Positions 35,284-47,056 of a DNA stretch of 64,000 bases are shown piece after piece. The stretch's first letter is position 1, and each line of letters opens with the position of its first letter. The notes beneath the pieces were generated by a model, which saw only the letters and a list, made by a program, of their open reading frames with translations, was not told where the DNA came from and ran no database searches. Made by a program: the position numbers and the translations under genes. Source of the DNA: Aquanectria penicillioides (lineage: Eukaryota > Ascomycota > Sordariomycetes > Hypocreales > Nectriaceae); the NCBI GenBank assembly GCA_003415625.1, contig PYIU01000010.1, forward strand, positions 1,858,501 through 1,922,500, written 5' to 3'.

Positions 35284-38200
35284 ATGGTTGGCATTTCTTC
35301 AAGCCCCGAAGGCGCTCGTCTTCTCCAGGGACCTCTTTTACCAATTTATGTTCAGACAGCGGCACAAATCACTACACATCTTGCTGGTCGGTTTTACGAA
35401 TCTTTGCCCATCACCCGCGTTTCCGCCGATGCACTTGTGGTTTTGAATGCCTTCAAGACAACAACAAAGCCACTACACGAAGAACGGCAACATAACCCTA
35501 TACCTGAGGTTGTAGAAATTGTTGACGGCTCCTTAACGAGGCTGCAAACACTCTCCGAGAACCAAGCATTTTTATTCTTGTCAGTCACCTACACCCCGGG
35601 ATTGCTTTCATGCTCCATCTGCTGACTCATTTGATCCAGAGGAGAAGCAGGCTCTGGAAAATCTACCATACGGGCTCGAATTCTTTCGACGATTCTTAGC
35701 AAGTCCGACGATTCTGTATCAAGCAAAATATCACTCGCTACATACGTCTTCGATTGTCTCACAACAAGTTCGGCGTCCGAATCAACAAAAACGTCCAAAG
35801 CCGGCTTGCTTCAGACTCTCCACTACCAGACACCATCAAACGGCCCGGTTCTGGTTGGTGCTGATATCGTCAGTCATCACATTCAACGAAGTGAAATAAA
35901 GCATGGACACACGGGTAGACGGGGTTACCAAATCCTTTCGTATCTACTAGCAGGAGCAAGTGATGCAGATAGGAAGCATCTTGGATTGAAGGGGAGCCAA
36001 GAATCAAGCCACCGCCAAAGGCTCTCGAGTCGATCTGGTCACCTACGAACTAGTGCCGACGACGCAGAAGGTTTTAAACATTTCAAAGAAGCGCTCTGGG
36101 AACTCAATTTTCCCCAGAACCATATCGCAAGAATCCTTGAGATATTGGCAACTGTTATTCATATCTCCCAGCTCGAGTTTGAATATGCGCCTTCCGCTTC
36201 AGATTCTGTCTATTCAGGCCACGATCAATTTCACGAGGAGTCTGAAAATGCGGTTACCGTAAGAAACCAGGCCATCCTTGATTTGGTATCGACTTTCCTA
36301 GGTGTTCAACCCCATGATTTGGAGTCGATACTTCTATATCAGACAAGGAGACTACAAGATGAGATCGTGAAGATCAGACTTGATCTTCAAAGCGCGCGCA
36401 AAAATGCTGCAACTGTCGCCGGTGCCTTGTATTATCTCATCGTACAGCACATTCTAGATCAAGTGAATGACAGCATTCGGGCACCAGATAGTCCAACTAT
36501 CAACACCATCTCTATCATTGATCTTCCTGGACTATCTGCTCAACAGGGCACTGGGTCAGCATTGGATCAACTCTTGAGTAACTCATCTGCCGAATTTATT
36601 TACAATCTGCCCCTACATACCTTCGGTCACAGGCAGGAGATTCTGGACGCGGAAGAAATAACGACTGCGCCCTCGAGATACTTTGACAACTTCAAAATTG
36701 TAAAGGATCTCTTACACCTTCCCGATGGCTTGTTGGGTATCCTCGAACGCTATGGTTCCGCAAATGCACATCTTTCCCGCACCTTGCACAGCAGATTCAG
36801 TCGAGATGATTCAGCAGTATCCTTTGACTCTCCTTTGAATTACGTTCCTGGAACTGTCTTTGTAAACAAGAGTGCGATCCGGGTGTTTACAGTGAAGCAC
36901 TTTGCTGGCGAAGTTGAGTATTCGTTCAAAGACCTGATAGACGACAATTGGGAAGTTGTGTCAGAAGATTTGAAAAGCCTCATAACAACTACAAGGTCTG
37001 GGTTCGTTACCAGGCTTTTTCAACACGACCCTTCCTTGGAGGAGTTTGATCCACGGAATTGGAGAACAGCTGGAGACGCTTACCCTCGTTCTGAGATACA
37101 CGCTCACCACCCTGCGTCAGCCCAACTTTTCAATTCACTGGAGAAGTTTGGGGAAGCTTTTACAGCTCCACGCACAAACCCATACGTGATCTATTGTTTA
37201 AAGTCAAACGATAAATGTCTTCCTGATCACTTCAATACTCTGTGCGTTAGAGCCCAAGTGCAAGCATGGGGCATTCCTGAATTGGCGGAACGCGCCCATT
37301 GTGCGGACTTCAACATGGCATTATCATTTTCGAAATTCGTATCCTTGGCTAGTCTAGACTTCGATCTGGCTGGAATTGAACGGGAGAAAGCAATATCAAT
37401 CATTGAACAAATCCGATGGCCGAAAAATGAAGTCCTGATTGGTGCGAACCGCGTGTTGTTGAATGAGCGGCGCTGGCTGGAGATGGTGCAGGGGAGGTGT
37501 AGGGACCAATTGAGGGAATCATCTTGGCGGCAAAGCAGCATCATGGATCACTCACACCCTGAACATCAATCACAGGAGCAGCTTCTTCTCCAAGGCGAAC
37601 GTTTGAGCGGCGGCACCTGGACTGTTGCTGGAGTTGACACCGAAGCTGCAAAACACCATGAAGCTGATGGCATCGACTTTGATACTCGGATGGAGATGCA
37701 ACCTATCAAAGCCGCGACTCCATCTGGAGGCAAAAAGGGCCAGTCTAATAGAGAAAAAGCCAAGAAGCCGAAAAAGGATTCTTCCCGCAAGCTTTGGCTT
37801 TTCGTTGTGTCTTCATTGACCTTCTTTATCCCTGACCTCGCTATCCGCTACATGGGCAAGATGGAGAGGAAGGACGTTAGGACAGCCTGGAGGGAAAAAT
37901 TGGCCATTAACCTGCTGATTTGGCTCAGCTGCGGTACCACTCTTTTTTGCTTCATGGTGCTTCCATTGGTCCTCTGTCCAACACAACATGTTTACAGCTC
38001 GTCAGAGCTTTTGGCGTATGACGGCGACAAAGGAAGTAAGGGCTCATACTTTTCCATCCGCGGCGAGGTATTTGACCTTGAGGCCTTTCTTCCAAGGCAC
38101 TACCCGAAATACTTGAACTCTAAACTGTTGACTCGGTACGCGGGGATGGATATCACGTCGCTTTTCCCCGTTCAAGTCTCGGCGCTCTGTAGCGGCGTGA

Positions 38201-40302
38201 ATGGTTCTGTCAGCAACACAGTCACTTTGGACTACAAGTCTTCCAACGTCACGGATACACCCACGGTCATAAATCTACAAGATGTTTACGCTCAATATCA
38301 CGATTTCCGTTCATTCACGGGTGATAGCAGACCAGATTGGTACGCGGAGCAAATGACGCTAATGAGGTCAAGATATAAAAAGGGAAATGTAGGATACACA
38401 GCCAAGGCTGTTTCGAAACTGGCAAAGAAGAAGAGCAACTACGTTGTCACTATGGGTGGGCGTGTTTATGACCTGAGCACATATATTGCTGGTGGCCGCC
38501 GCGAAATCTCCAGCAATGGGGATGTTACCAACAGCACCAACGCCGTCAACTTCATGGACCAGATGGTTCTCGATTTATTCCAGCAGAGATCCGGCGAGGA
38601 TGTGACGAGCCACTGGAAAACCCTCCCTCTCAACCAGGATGTCAAAGACCGGATGAAGGTGTGCTTAGACAATCTTTTTTACATTGGCGACGTGGATGGA
38701 CGAAACTCCATAAGGTGTCAGATTGCCGACTACCTTCCTTTGGTAGTTTCTGTCCTTCTCTGCAGTGTGATTGCCGCCAAGTTTGCCGCTTCGCTGCAAT
38801 TCAGTGTGGGAGGAATGCCTGAAACGGTTTCAAATTTCATTATTTGCCAAATTCCTGCTTACACTGAGGATGAAGAGTCGTTGCGCCGCGCCATCGACTC
38901 TGTTGCGCGCATGAAATATGACGACAAAAGAAAGCTGCTTGTTATCATATGCGATGGAATTGTTGTTGGTCAGGGAAATGACAGGTCTACGCCACGTATT
39001 GTGTTGGATATCCTCGGCGTCCTTGACCATGTCACACCCGAAGCTCTCAGCTTCGAATCAATTGGTCAAGGACTCCAAAGACACAACATGGGGCAAGTCT
39101 ACTCTGGACTTTACGAGGTGTCCGGTCACATAGTCCCCTTCCTAGTTGTCGTCAAGGTTGGAAAGCCCTCAGAAACTTCTCGCCCTGGAAACCGAGGCAA
39201 GAGAGACTCACAAATGATACTGATGCGATTCCTCAACCGAGTGCACTATGGCCTAGCAATGTGCCCTCTGGAGCTTGAAATTTACCATCAAATTCGCAAT
39301 ATCATCGGTGTCCGACCAGAATTTTACGAATTTATTTTGCAAGTTGATGCAGATACGATTGTAGCCCAAGATGCAGCTACACGAATGGTGGCGAAATGTC
39401 TTGACGACACCAGAACCATAGCAGTCTGTGGCGAAACGGGGCTCAGCAATCCTAAAGCCACTATTGTTACGATGATTCAAGTGTACGAATACTTTGTCTC
39501 GCATAATCTCACCAAAGCTTTCGAGTCTTTGTTTAGCTGCGTCACATGTCTTCCAGGTTGTTTTTCCATGTGCCGCATCTTTGCAGCTGACAGCGGCAAG
39601 CCACTCTTTGTTTCTCACCAGATCGTCGAAGACTATGCGACAAACGAGATCGACACTCTTCACGTCAAGAATTTGCTCAGCTTAGGGGAAGACAGATACC
39701 TCACGACCCTCCTACTCAAACATCACAACAATTACAAGACTAAATTCATTTTCGAGGCCCAGGCATGGACTATCGCACCGGAAACCTGGAGCGTGTTTCT
39801 GTCCCAGCGTCGTCGATGGATCAACTCAACCGTACACAACCTCATCGAGCTACTTCCAATGAGCCAACTTTGTGGCTTTTTGGTCTTTAGTATGCGTTTC
39901 GTTGTTATGGTAGACCTGATAACTACAGTCTTGCAGCCAGTGGGCTTGGCTTACCTCATTTACCTTGTTATCCAGATTGTCCGTAAACCAGATGTTTTAC
40001 CAATAACGGCAATCGTCATTCTGGCTGCAATTTATGGAATCCAGGTAATTACATTCGTGTTACGCCGAAAGTGGGACATGGCGGGATGGATGCTTCTATC
40101 CTTGTTAGCTCTGCCGGTTTTTACTTTGTGCCTACCTTTATACTCGTTTTGGTACATGGATGACTTTAATTGGGGCAGCACACGCGTCATTGCCGGTGAA
40201 AAAGGGACCGAGGCGATTGCGGATGAAGGTGAATTTGACCCAGACCTCATTCCACGGATGCATTGGGATGAATATACAGCAACTCAAGCTTTATATTTTT
40301 GA
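35284..40302 (+). CDS. Chitin synthase with myosin-motor-like domain (class V type)
   Basis: Exons 35284-35579 and 35640-40302 join across a 60-nt intron into 1652 residues; the intron interrupts the myosin part just before the P-loop GEAGSGKST (about 100-108). The motor-like region runs to about 700 and includes YVFDCLTTSS, RGYQILSYLLAGAS and FAGEVEYSFKDLI. Two membrane segments follow at about 815-880, then cytochrome-b5-like stretches (GEVFDLEAFLP, GGRVYDLSTYIAGG). The glycosyltransferase has QVDADT (about 1333), EDRYLTTLLLKH (about 1449) and the QRRRW signature (about 1488), then several C-terminal membrane helices. It polymerises N-acetylglucosamine into chitin at the plasma membrane. 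It stops soon after FNWGSTRVIAGEKG and so lacks the roughly 100-200-residue DEK-type tail of canonical class V enzymes; it is likely a divergent paralogue. Confidence 0.9.
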
Positions 40303-40673
40303 GTGATTCACAAAGATATAGATCTTGATATTACTAATGTAATTATTACTATTTTTTAATGTCTCTACCTTAAAAACGCTCTATTCGTTCAAAGTAATGA
40401 TGAGATCTTATGATACTCCTTTGACTTCATAATACTGAAACTGATTGCTGGGTTGATCATTTTACTTCAAGGCTAGTTGGCCCAATAGTATTACTTCTAA
40501 CTCGTATTATGTGTGTTGTAATAAGGATGTAAGGGGCCGAATTATTTATATAGACGATATTTGAATCTACGTCTAGTTGATGAAATCAACCCGTATAATC
40601 CCAGCTCTATTACGTGAAGACCCCACGCTTTCCAGCACATGACAAAACCTAAGTTACAATTCCCTCCCAGAAT
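40303..40673. other. Convergent intergenic, AT-rich
   Basis: 3' flanks of the chitin synthase and of the first secreted-family gene. Nothing else seen. Confidence 0.5.
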
Positions 40674-41423
40674 CTAGCAATTTGTTGACCTAAGCTGAAC
40701 ACAAACCTTCCTTCGATTTGCCGAACTGTTAATATGCCCCTGGACAAATCTTACTGTAGTGCCTGACGGAACATATGTACAATCTGAAAGGATCAGCGCC
40801 ACCTCCGATGCCAACTTCCTCCACGTCATAGCCTTTGATCCAGGAGCCCGAACATAACAATTTCCTCTATATCCGCTGAAATCGTCTCTCATTGTGCCCG
40901 AGCGTCTCAGGATTGCTCGGTGAGCACCCAGGCAGTCAATGTAGTCTGCGTGAGCATCAGTCTTGCACCGTGTCGTGTATGCTGATCGCTTCCGCATATC
41001 CGGCTGATAACTGTCTATCATATCCACTAGCGTTTGTACCAAATTATGCCCGGGGTCGTCGAAACTTTTTAGGGCACCTCGAAGCGTCTTGTTTGTGGCT
41101 GCCAGACGGGAGTCGTTTTCGTCAAGATATCCTTCCAAGTCCTCAACAACTAATTCATCGATGGACATACCGATTGGCCCAACAATGTCTATGCCTGATG
41201 CGTTTGTTCGTATCTGACCATCAAAGGCGTAACGTTCTCGAATAGCCTGTCCAAGCCATCCTCTGGAAAGCATGTCCATGTAGCTATGCACAGCAGAAGC
41301 ATTGGTAGACAAGGCCATAGTGACGACAGAGCAATTCCAATCATTTTTGGCGACATCAAGAAAAAGAAGATCTTGGGCAGACGCTATGGTAGCGAGTGCG
41401 CAAAAAAGGAACAATAGTTGCAT
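40674..41423 (-). CDS. Secreted cysteine-rich pro-protein, family copy A
   Basis: Single exon. I start at MQLLFLFCALATIASA (41423), a clean signal peptide, rather than the in-frame Met at 41456, giving 249 residues. The pro-region holds GQAIRERYAFDGQ and DLEGYLDENDSRLA. A Lys-Arg pair at about 145-146 is a likely Kex2-type site, followed by exactly 103 residues with six cysteines (TTRC, IDC, GNCYVRAPGSK, LSDC, RKVCVQ, TNC at the end). The gene at 43358-44185 has the same architecture, and a broken copy lies between them. The layout resembles fungal preproteins such as killer-toxin precursors or Ecp2/Hce2-type effectors; I cannot assign a family. Function unknown; a secreted effector or antagonist is inference. 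Confidence 0.75.
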   Translation of the reverse strand: MQLLFLFCALATIASAQDLLFLDVAKNDWNCSVVTMALSTNASAVHSYMDMLSRGWLGQAIRERYAFDGQIRTNASGIDIVGPIGMSIDELVVEDLEGYLDENDSRLAATNKTLRGALKSFDDPGHNLVQTLVDMIDSYQPDMRKRSAYTTRCKTDAHADYIDCLGAHRAILRRSGTMRDDFSGYRGNCYVRAPGSKAMTWRKLASEVALILSDCTYVPSGTTVRFVQGHINSSANRRKVCVQLRSTNC

Positions 41424-41884
41424 GGTGTCGGTGTTCGAAAAGGAAGTGATTGTCACGGAAGTATGTATTTGTGGTTAACTTTTGTGGTGAACCGGGACCG
41501 TCGACTGGTTTATATGTTCTTGCCGACTCGCTGACAGCAATCGATTTCACAGGTAAATGATTAATCAAGAGCGTCAACTTGAAAGGCTCATTCTATTCTT
41601 GGCAATGAGACTGGTAGTGGGCCCATGGAGTGGCTATGGCCTAGAACCAACATGACCTACGGATTAGCCAGCTCACATGCAAAGCAATCACTCTTCAAAT
41701 TTTGCAGTACGCCTCATGAATCGACCCAACACTCATGACGTCTAAATCTTTCCTGAGTACGCGGTTAGACCTCATGAAATACATTGTTTGAATTCAAGAA
41801 TAAGCGGCCAATAATGCTTAATGTCACATCAGCAGATCTAGTCCCTAAACAGAATGCGACGCTCTATGTCACGGGCTAACTACA
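41424..41884. other. Intergenic, promoter of copy A
   Basis: No gene seen. Confidence 0.45.
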
Positions 41885-42351
41885 TCAATCTTTGAGCAGA
41901 ATATCCGTCAAACGGTCGACTTTATCAATGTCCAGCTCTGGTTCCTCCAAAAAGCCAATCAAATTGGCCCTGAGTGCTCTCTTGCGCCGTTCAGCGGGAG
42001 GGTCATCATCCATCATCCTAACTATCGTACGAACGAGCTCAATGCCTGTGTCTTCAGTGTTTGCAAGTCCCTCGGTTAAGATCACTTTGGTGGCTTCAAG
42101 GCGATCGTCGTTCTCATCTAGGTACTCTTGCAAGTCACTGATAAGAAGTTCGTCGATGCGCATCCCGGTGCCCTCAACGATGCCTTTCCCGTCGACCAAG
42201 CCATCGAAGGCGTAGCACTCTCGAATTGCTTGCCCAATAAAGCCTTGGTCGAGAGCCTCAAAATAGCGCTGCACTGCGCCACGGTCCCGTGCGATTCGTA
42301 CGACATCAGTACCCTAGTCCCAGTTTGATACATCCGTGAAGCATAACTCAT
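41885..42351 (-). pseudogene. Broken copy B of the secreted pro-protein family
   Basis: The frame reads AVQRYFEALDQGFIGQAIRECYAFDG, GTGMRIDELLISDLQEYLDENDDRLEATK and a basic RRKR stretch, matching the pro-regions of the two neighbouring family members. Upstream the homologous text continues (CFTDVSNWD) but is broken by an in-frame TAG near 42313-42315, and no signal peptide is found. After RRKR only 30 unrelated residues remain before the stop, so the whole six-cysteine domain is missing. It is most simply a truncated, decayed duplicate; expression of a pro-region-only protein from an internal Met (42274) cannot be excluded. Confidence 0.65.
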
Positions 42352-43357
42352 CAGTCTCTGAGATACGCATGACTGCTGCGGAAAACTTTTGCAGAGCGAT
42401 TAATCCGGGTGTATATCCAACAAGGTTGACAGAGTGCGAGAACGCCTTGTGACATCAAGGCTCTGCTGTCTAGTAGTGCGGGGGGTGGCCTGAGGTGATG
42501 TGGCTGGGATTAATGTCGTAGCAAAGGGAAGAAACACAAGCCTTGATCCTTGACATTCAAGCTGTAGGTCGTAGTGGATAGATAGACAGAGGCGATGCAG
42601 TCGGGCTTAATGTAGTAGCATGAGTGGAAGGTTCACTCATGGAATTACACCTTTGTTGGTTGCTGCGGATAGATAACCTGAGCTGAATGCGGCGAGATTA
42701 TCGCTGTAACAAAAATAGAAGCGTTGTTCGAGTTAATTGAATTCCGAGCGTTGGTTCTCCTGGATGGGTGGCGTGAGCTGACGTGGCGTGGTTGGTCTTA
42801 TTGTTATTGCAAGACTGGAAGATATTTTTTTGATCTTGCATTCGAGGTGTTGGTTATATTGGATAAATGGCCTAAGTAAGTAGCTGAGACCGTCGATTTA
42901 GCGAAAAGGGCGATGGTTTCTTGATCTTATCGCATCCAAGATGTTGGTTATTACGAACTAGTGGCCCTGTGCAACGTGGCTGAGATTATTGTTGCAGGAA
43001 GAGTGGGATGTTTGCTCCGTTCTTGGTGTTTAAGCCTAGAAGTGGATACTGTGTCAGCTCAAAGAGCTTCTCTGCTTATGATCGGCCAGGTTACTCCATT
43101 AGGAGAATGTGTATGAAGAACTTGTTGGCTGTCAAGTGATTGCTAGAGCCTTCGAATGGATCGGCAACAGGATCAGAAGATTGTAAAAAGTATAGCGCAT
43201 ACAACATCGAACTAGGGAGGCTATGAAAGTTGACCTAAAGTTTAGTTAAATATCACCAACATACCTCGTTCTCTTTTAGGCCTCAATTGAAATCCCATCC
43301 TACTTTATACTTACATTTCTCCCGTTCTTGTCTCATCATTCAGATTAAGCTGCCATA
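42352..43357. other. Divergent intergenic region in the secreted-protein cluster
   Basis: About 1 kb without supported genes. It contains the promoter of copy C, including a CT-rich stretch shortly before the start codon. Confidence 0.45.
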
Positions 43358-44185
43358 ATGACTCGCCTTTTCAATTTTCTCAACGTGTTTCTATACACTA
43401 CATGCATCAACGCACTTAACAATTCCTTTATTGCCGCAAATGTTTCTACCCTATCTGACTCTGGGATTAAATTCTTGTCTAATCTCTCAGACATCCTGTT
43501 CTTGGATGTTTCCCCTCAAGATTACTGGACAAGCGACCTCGTTACCATCTCACCGAACCATACCGCGGTCAACAACTATTACAACTGCATTCAGAAACAT
43601 TGGTTTGGGCAGGCAATCCGCGAACGTTATGGATTCGATGGTCAGGTCCTCGATAACGGCACAGTTAACGGCACTGGCATGCTTATTGATGACTTGATTC
43701 TGTCAGACCTACAAGATTATCTTGAAGAGAGCGACTACCGGATAGCTGATTCAAGAGCGACTTTTCAGCAGATATTGACCTGGAATATGACTGATTCGAC
43801 ACTGGACCCTGGACGAGAGCTGTTGGAGAAGATCTTCTATGTCTTTCAAGCGCACAATCCACTCATAAAACGAGTCAGATATGAAACCAACTGCAAAAAG
43901 AAGGCAAGGGCTCTTTATAGCCAATGCGATATGCTCTGGGAAGATTTGACCACAGGGACCGAGGCTATTTCGGTGAACAAAGTAGTGGCGTACGGGACAT
44001 GTTACGCACGAGCTCCTGGCTCTAAATATATGAGCAAAAATCAATTCAAGGCTGAAGTCGGGCTTATTATAGAGGACTGCGTGTATTACAGGTCATGCTG
44101 CACCGTCCCCTATGTTCAGGGCCATATTCCCAAAAGCAATTCACGTCGGAAAGTTTGCGTGCAGGCTCGGACAACCAACTGTTGA
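43358..44185 (+). CDS. Secreted cysteine-rich pro-protein, family copy C
   Basis: A single-exon 275-residue protein. The N-terminus (MTRLFNFLNVFLYTTCINAL) is a signal peptide. The pro-region carries GQAIRERYGFDGQ and SDLQDYLEESDYRIADSR, like its relatives at 40674-41423 and 41885-42351, plus several N-glycosylation sequons (NGT, NMT, NHT). A Lys-Arg pair at 171-172 is followed by 103 residues, the same length as in copy A, with the six conserved cysteines and an additional CC pair (YYRSCC). Shared blocks include CYARAPGSKYMS and VQGHI.KSNSRRKVCVQ. The gene faces away from copies A and B. The role is unknown; processing by a Kex2-like protease in the secretory pathway is inferred. Confidence 0.75.
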   Translation: MTRLFNFLNVFLYTTCINALNNSFIAANVSTLSDSGIKFLSNLSDILFLDVSPQDYWTSDLVTISPNHTAVNNYYNCIQKHWFGQAIRERYGFDGQVLDNGTVNGTGMLIDDLILSDLQDYLEESDYRIADSRATFQQILTWNMTDSTLDPGRELLEKIFYVFQAHNPLIKRVRYETNCKKKARALYSQCDMLWEDLTTGTEAISVNKVVAYGTCYARAPGSKYMSKNQFKAEVGLIIEDCVYYRSCCTVPYVQGHIPKSNSRRKVCVQARTTNC

Positions 44186-45320
44186 GGTTCAATGCGGGGA
44201 GCTCAGAAGGTCGGGGAATGAAAGCGTCGAAGTTGAATTGGAGATGAGTGACAGTTTTATGCGCTTGCTTGTGAATAGATCCATTTAAGTAGCGTGGATA
44301 GAATGGCAATGTCGCACTAAGAGTTATAAAACATCCCATTCCTTACCAAAAAGCTCATTACAGCTTCAGAGTTATAACACTGTCAGACAGCAGAACTCCG
44401 TGGGCTCGCTTGGTCGTCGCTAGCACATAAACAATGCCTCTAGAACCCATGGCCAGGACTAGCTACCGTAGAACTTGAAACATTTTAGATCATATCCACC
44501 GCCCAGGTAAGGGAGAATATGATGAATATAAATGACATTTCACGAGAGTGGTATATATCATCAAAGTTATCGTAAGAAGCGATTTAAACTGTCTCGAGTC
44601 TTCTTGAACTTATTAATCTCCTACAGGAACAATTAATCCTATGCATGTTTGACACGTCTGGTATCGCGTTACAGCGCGATTGAAATTTCCACACTGTAGC
44701 GGATTTAGCGGACTCTAGTCGGGTACTCAAGAAACACTGCAATTTTAGCGTTGCCGAATCAGGTTTGCTTGGTGTGAGGTGGCTGGACGCAACACTTCTT
44801 CAATGCATCCCGAACTTCTGAGAACCAGTAGACACCAGGTACTCTGATACTCAGTAATTATAATTGGCTGTGATGGAATTTTCAGATTGCCGTGTATCTC
44901 AGATCCATTTACGCCGGCCTCTGAGGCTGAACACCGCAATTTTAGCACAGACAGGTCTGTACGGGGGCGAAAGTTTTTTTTTCGTATTTCTAGGCATTGA
45001 ATTTGATGGAACTCTAGCTTCCATACACCGTATTGTCGTATTTAACCTTAGTAGTTAAGTACAAAAAATCATTGGTGAGCATGGTACGGTGGCAAAAGAA
45101 GGAAGAATACACTGTAGCAAAAAATCGGCCACTGAAAAGAGAGTCGATAAATGAAAGCTCGATCCGTAACAGAACCCATTATCCTCGTTGTAATGACGAG
45201 GCTTTCTCCAACCTTTCTTGCTTCATCCTTGCTTCATCTGTCTGACAGGTTTCTCTTGGGCCATGGAATATTGTATCTCTCACATATGTTTTTGTTAAGT
45301 GAACAAGAATTGGTTCGATA
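44186..45320. other. Intergenic with dispersed motif
   Basis: Non-coding apart from two copies of the 15-bp motif. Short frames only. Confidence 0.45.
44735..44946 (+). repeat. Dispersed 15-bp motif, first group (2 copies)
   Basis: CACTGCAATTTTAGC is exact at 44735-44749 and has one mismatch at 44932-44946. The same motif recurs six times at 50.9-52.7 kb. Both copies lie in non-coding DNA. Confidence 0.75.
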
Positions 45321-46151
45321 TTACTCTTGAACTGAAGAAATGCTAACATCTCTCCACTTTGTATCCGACTCAGCTAGGGCCTGGGCGATTTTCCCACCGT
45401 ATTCAACAGCATCTGTTCCAATCAACAGGCGCAAGGGTGGTTCGGCCTCTTTGGTCAAGTCCACAATAATTTTGGCAACCTTTTCTGGAATTGAAACTTC
45501 ATTTCCACTCATGGTGCGAATCATTTCCGCAAAAGCACCGACACTTTGCTTGTATGGCTCGCTGACTGCAGGAATTTGCATCGAAGACCCGGCCCAATCT
45601 GTCTTCATACCACCTGGCTCCAACACTGTGATCTTGATACCCAAGGGAGCAACTTCAGCAGCCAAGACGGTGGAGAAGCCGCCAACAGCCCACTTCGCAG
45701 ATTGATAGGCACAGAGGCCCGGGCTGCCTAGTCTTCCACCCAGTGATGAGACCTGGAAGATGTGGCCAGAGCCCTGCTCGCGCAGAATGGGAAGCACCGC
45801 CTTGGTGACGTAGACGACGCCTAAGAAGTTGGTATCAAGTTGCGCTCTGAAATCGTCAATGGCGATATCTTCAGTGGAGGCGATGTTGGCGTATCCAGCG
45901 TTGTTCACAATGACATCGATTCTGCCAAATTTTTCGTGACCAGCTTTGACGGCTTCGAGGACCGCGTCGTTGTCGGTAACATCGAGAGCCACCGGGAAGA
46001 CCCTGTCCGAGCCATATTTTTCGACCAAGGGTTGAAGTTGCTCTGGCTTTCGAGCTGTCGCAATAACATTGGCGCCATTTTGCAGAGCTGCCTCGACAAT
46101 TGCAAAGCCGAGGCCACGAGAGGATCCGGTAACAAGCCAGACTGGAGTCAT
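45321..46151 (-). CDS. Short-chain dehydrogenase/reductase (classical SDR)
   Basis: Single exon, 276 residues from MTPVWLVTGSSRGLG; an in-frame Met 21 codons upstream is less likely because it would add a leader before the first strand. The cofactor motif is TGSSRGLG, NNAG is in NNAGYAN, and the catalytic triad is Ser in VSSLGG and Tyr/Lys in YQSAK. Classical SDRs reduce or oxidise carbonyl/alcohol substrates with NAD(P)H; the ARKPEQL segment after strand 2 suggests NADP(H) preference. It is the first of an SDR-SDR-regulator group (45.3-50.4 kb) sharing GCGGCCGC motifs upstream. Substrate unknown. Confidence 0.88.
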   Translation of the reverse strand: MTPVWLVTGSSRGLGFAIVEAALQNGANVIATARKPEQLQPLVEKYGSDRVFPVALDVTDNDAVLEAVKAGHEKFGRIDVIVNNAGYANIASTEDIAIDDFRAQLDTNFLGVVYVTKAVLPILREQGSGHIFQVSSLGGRLGSPGLCAYQSAKWAVGGFSTVLAAEVAPLGIKITVLEPGGMKTDWAGSSMQIPAVSEPYKQSVGAFAEMIRTMSGNEVSIPEKVAKIIVDLTKEAEPPLRLLIGTDAVEYGGKIAQALAESDTKWRDVSISSVQE

Positions 46152-47056
46152 TTTAGTAAGATTGTGATGGATATAGATATAAAATGGATGATGAGATGAA
46201 GAAAGGAAAGTCAATTATTGGGCATCGGCCAAGGTTAAATAGAAGTTCAGATATGCTGTAGTACAGGGAGTCAGACATAAAGACGGGCCTGCCGCCACGT
46301 TTGTGGTCTACTCCAGGGGTCATGGGTATCTCATCGAGCGGCCGAGGAGTGCGGATCTCGGCGGAGCAGATGCAATGTGTGTTTGGGAAGAACATCTTGG
46401 GCGCGGGTGGGAAACTCAATCGGGAGTAAGCACGGAGTTTACGCAAGGCCGGGACTCGCATAGTCTTTGCAGGATGATGTTTAAGGACGCTTTGACGCCC
46501 CATACAATGATACCGTCACACATCATAACCTGGACGATGTGACATTCTAGCGCCAGGAAGGTGGATCGTTGAGCGTTGTTGTGCATCCGCCTCCGTCCGC
46601 ATGCGGCCGCATCGGCCGCATCGGCTGGTGGAAAAGCCTCTTGGTCGCGGTTCGATTCAGCTCGCAGAAATCCAATTTGATTGATCAATGCCGAACTGCG
46701 CCAATATCACAGGATACCCAACATTCATGTTATAAGCAAAACACTCATAGTTCATGTTCCAAAGATGCGAAAATTAGATGTCGCCAAATACTCTGGATGA
46801 AGCCATTTGGTGAATGTTCTGGTTTGGCGCCCCTATCGGCCTCAAGGGGTGGTCGGTTTTAAACATAGGACAGATCATTGAGTGGTATTCCGGCTCCTTT
46901 TCCAAGTTACGTTTTATTTGACAAATATCTTGGTGGAATATCGCGGTGCGGCTGATGGTTATTTAATGCAATCAAATTATTGATCACGACCTTACTACTC
47001 TAAGGCACGAAACACGCATACAAAAGTCATCTATTCTATTATCCCACACGTTATTA
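46152..47056. other. Intergenic, promoter of the first SDR
   Basis: It holds the GC-rich palindrome described separately, about 450 bp upstream of the SDR start. No gene seen. Confidence 0.45.
46601..46612. promoter_or_regulatory. Palindromic ATGCGGCCGCAT, candidate regulator site
   Basis: A perfect 12-bp palindrome followed directly by CGGCCGCATCGG, a half repeat. Inverted CGG/CCG half-sites are the usual targets of Zn2Cys6 proteins, and one is encoded nearby at 48483. Confidence 0.45.

Noticed and set aside
46303..46862. Short plus-strand frames in the SDR promoter
   Set aside because: No motifs; they overlap GC-rich regulatory DNA.
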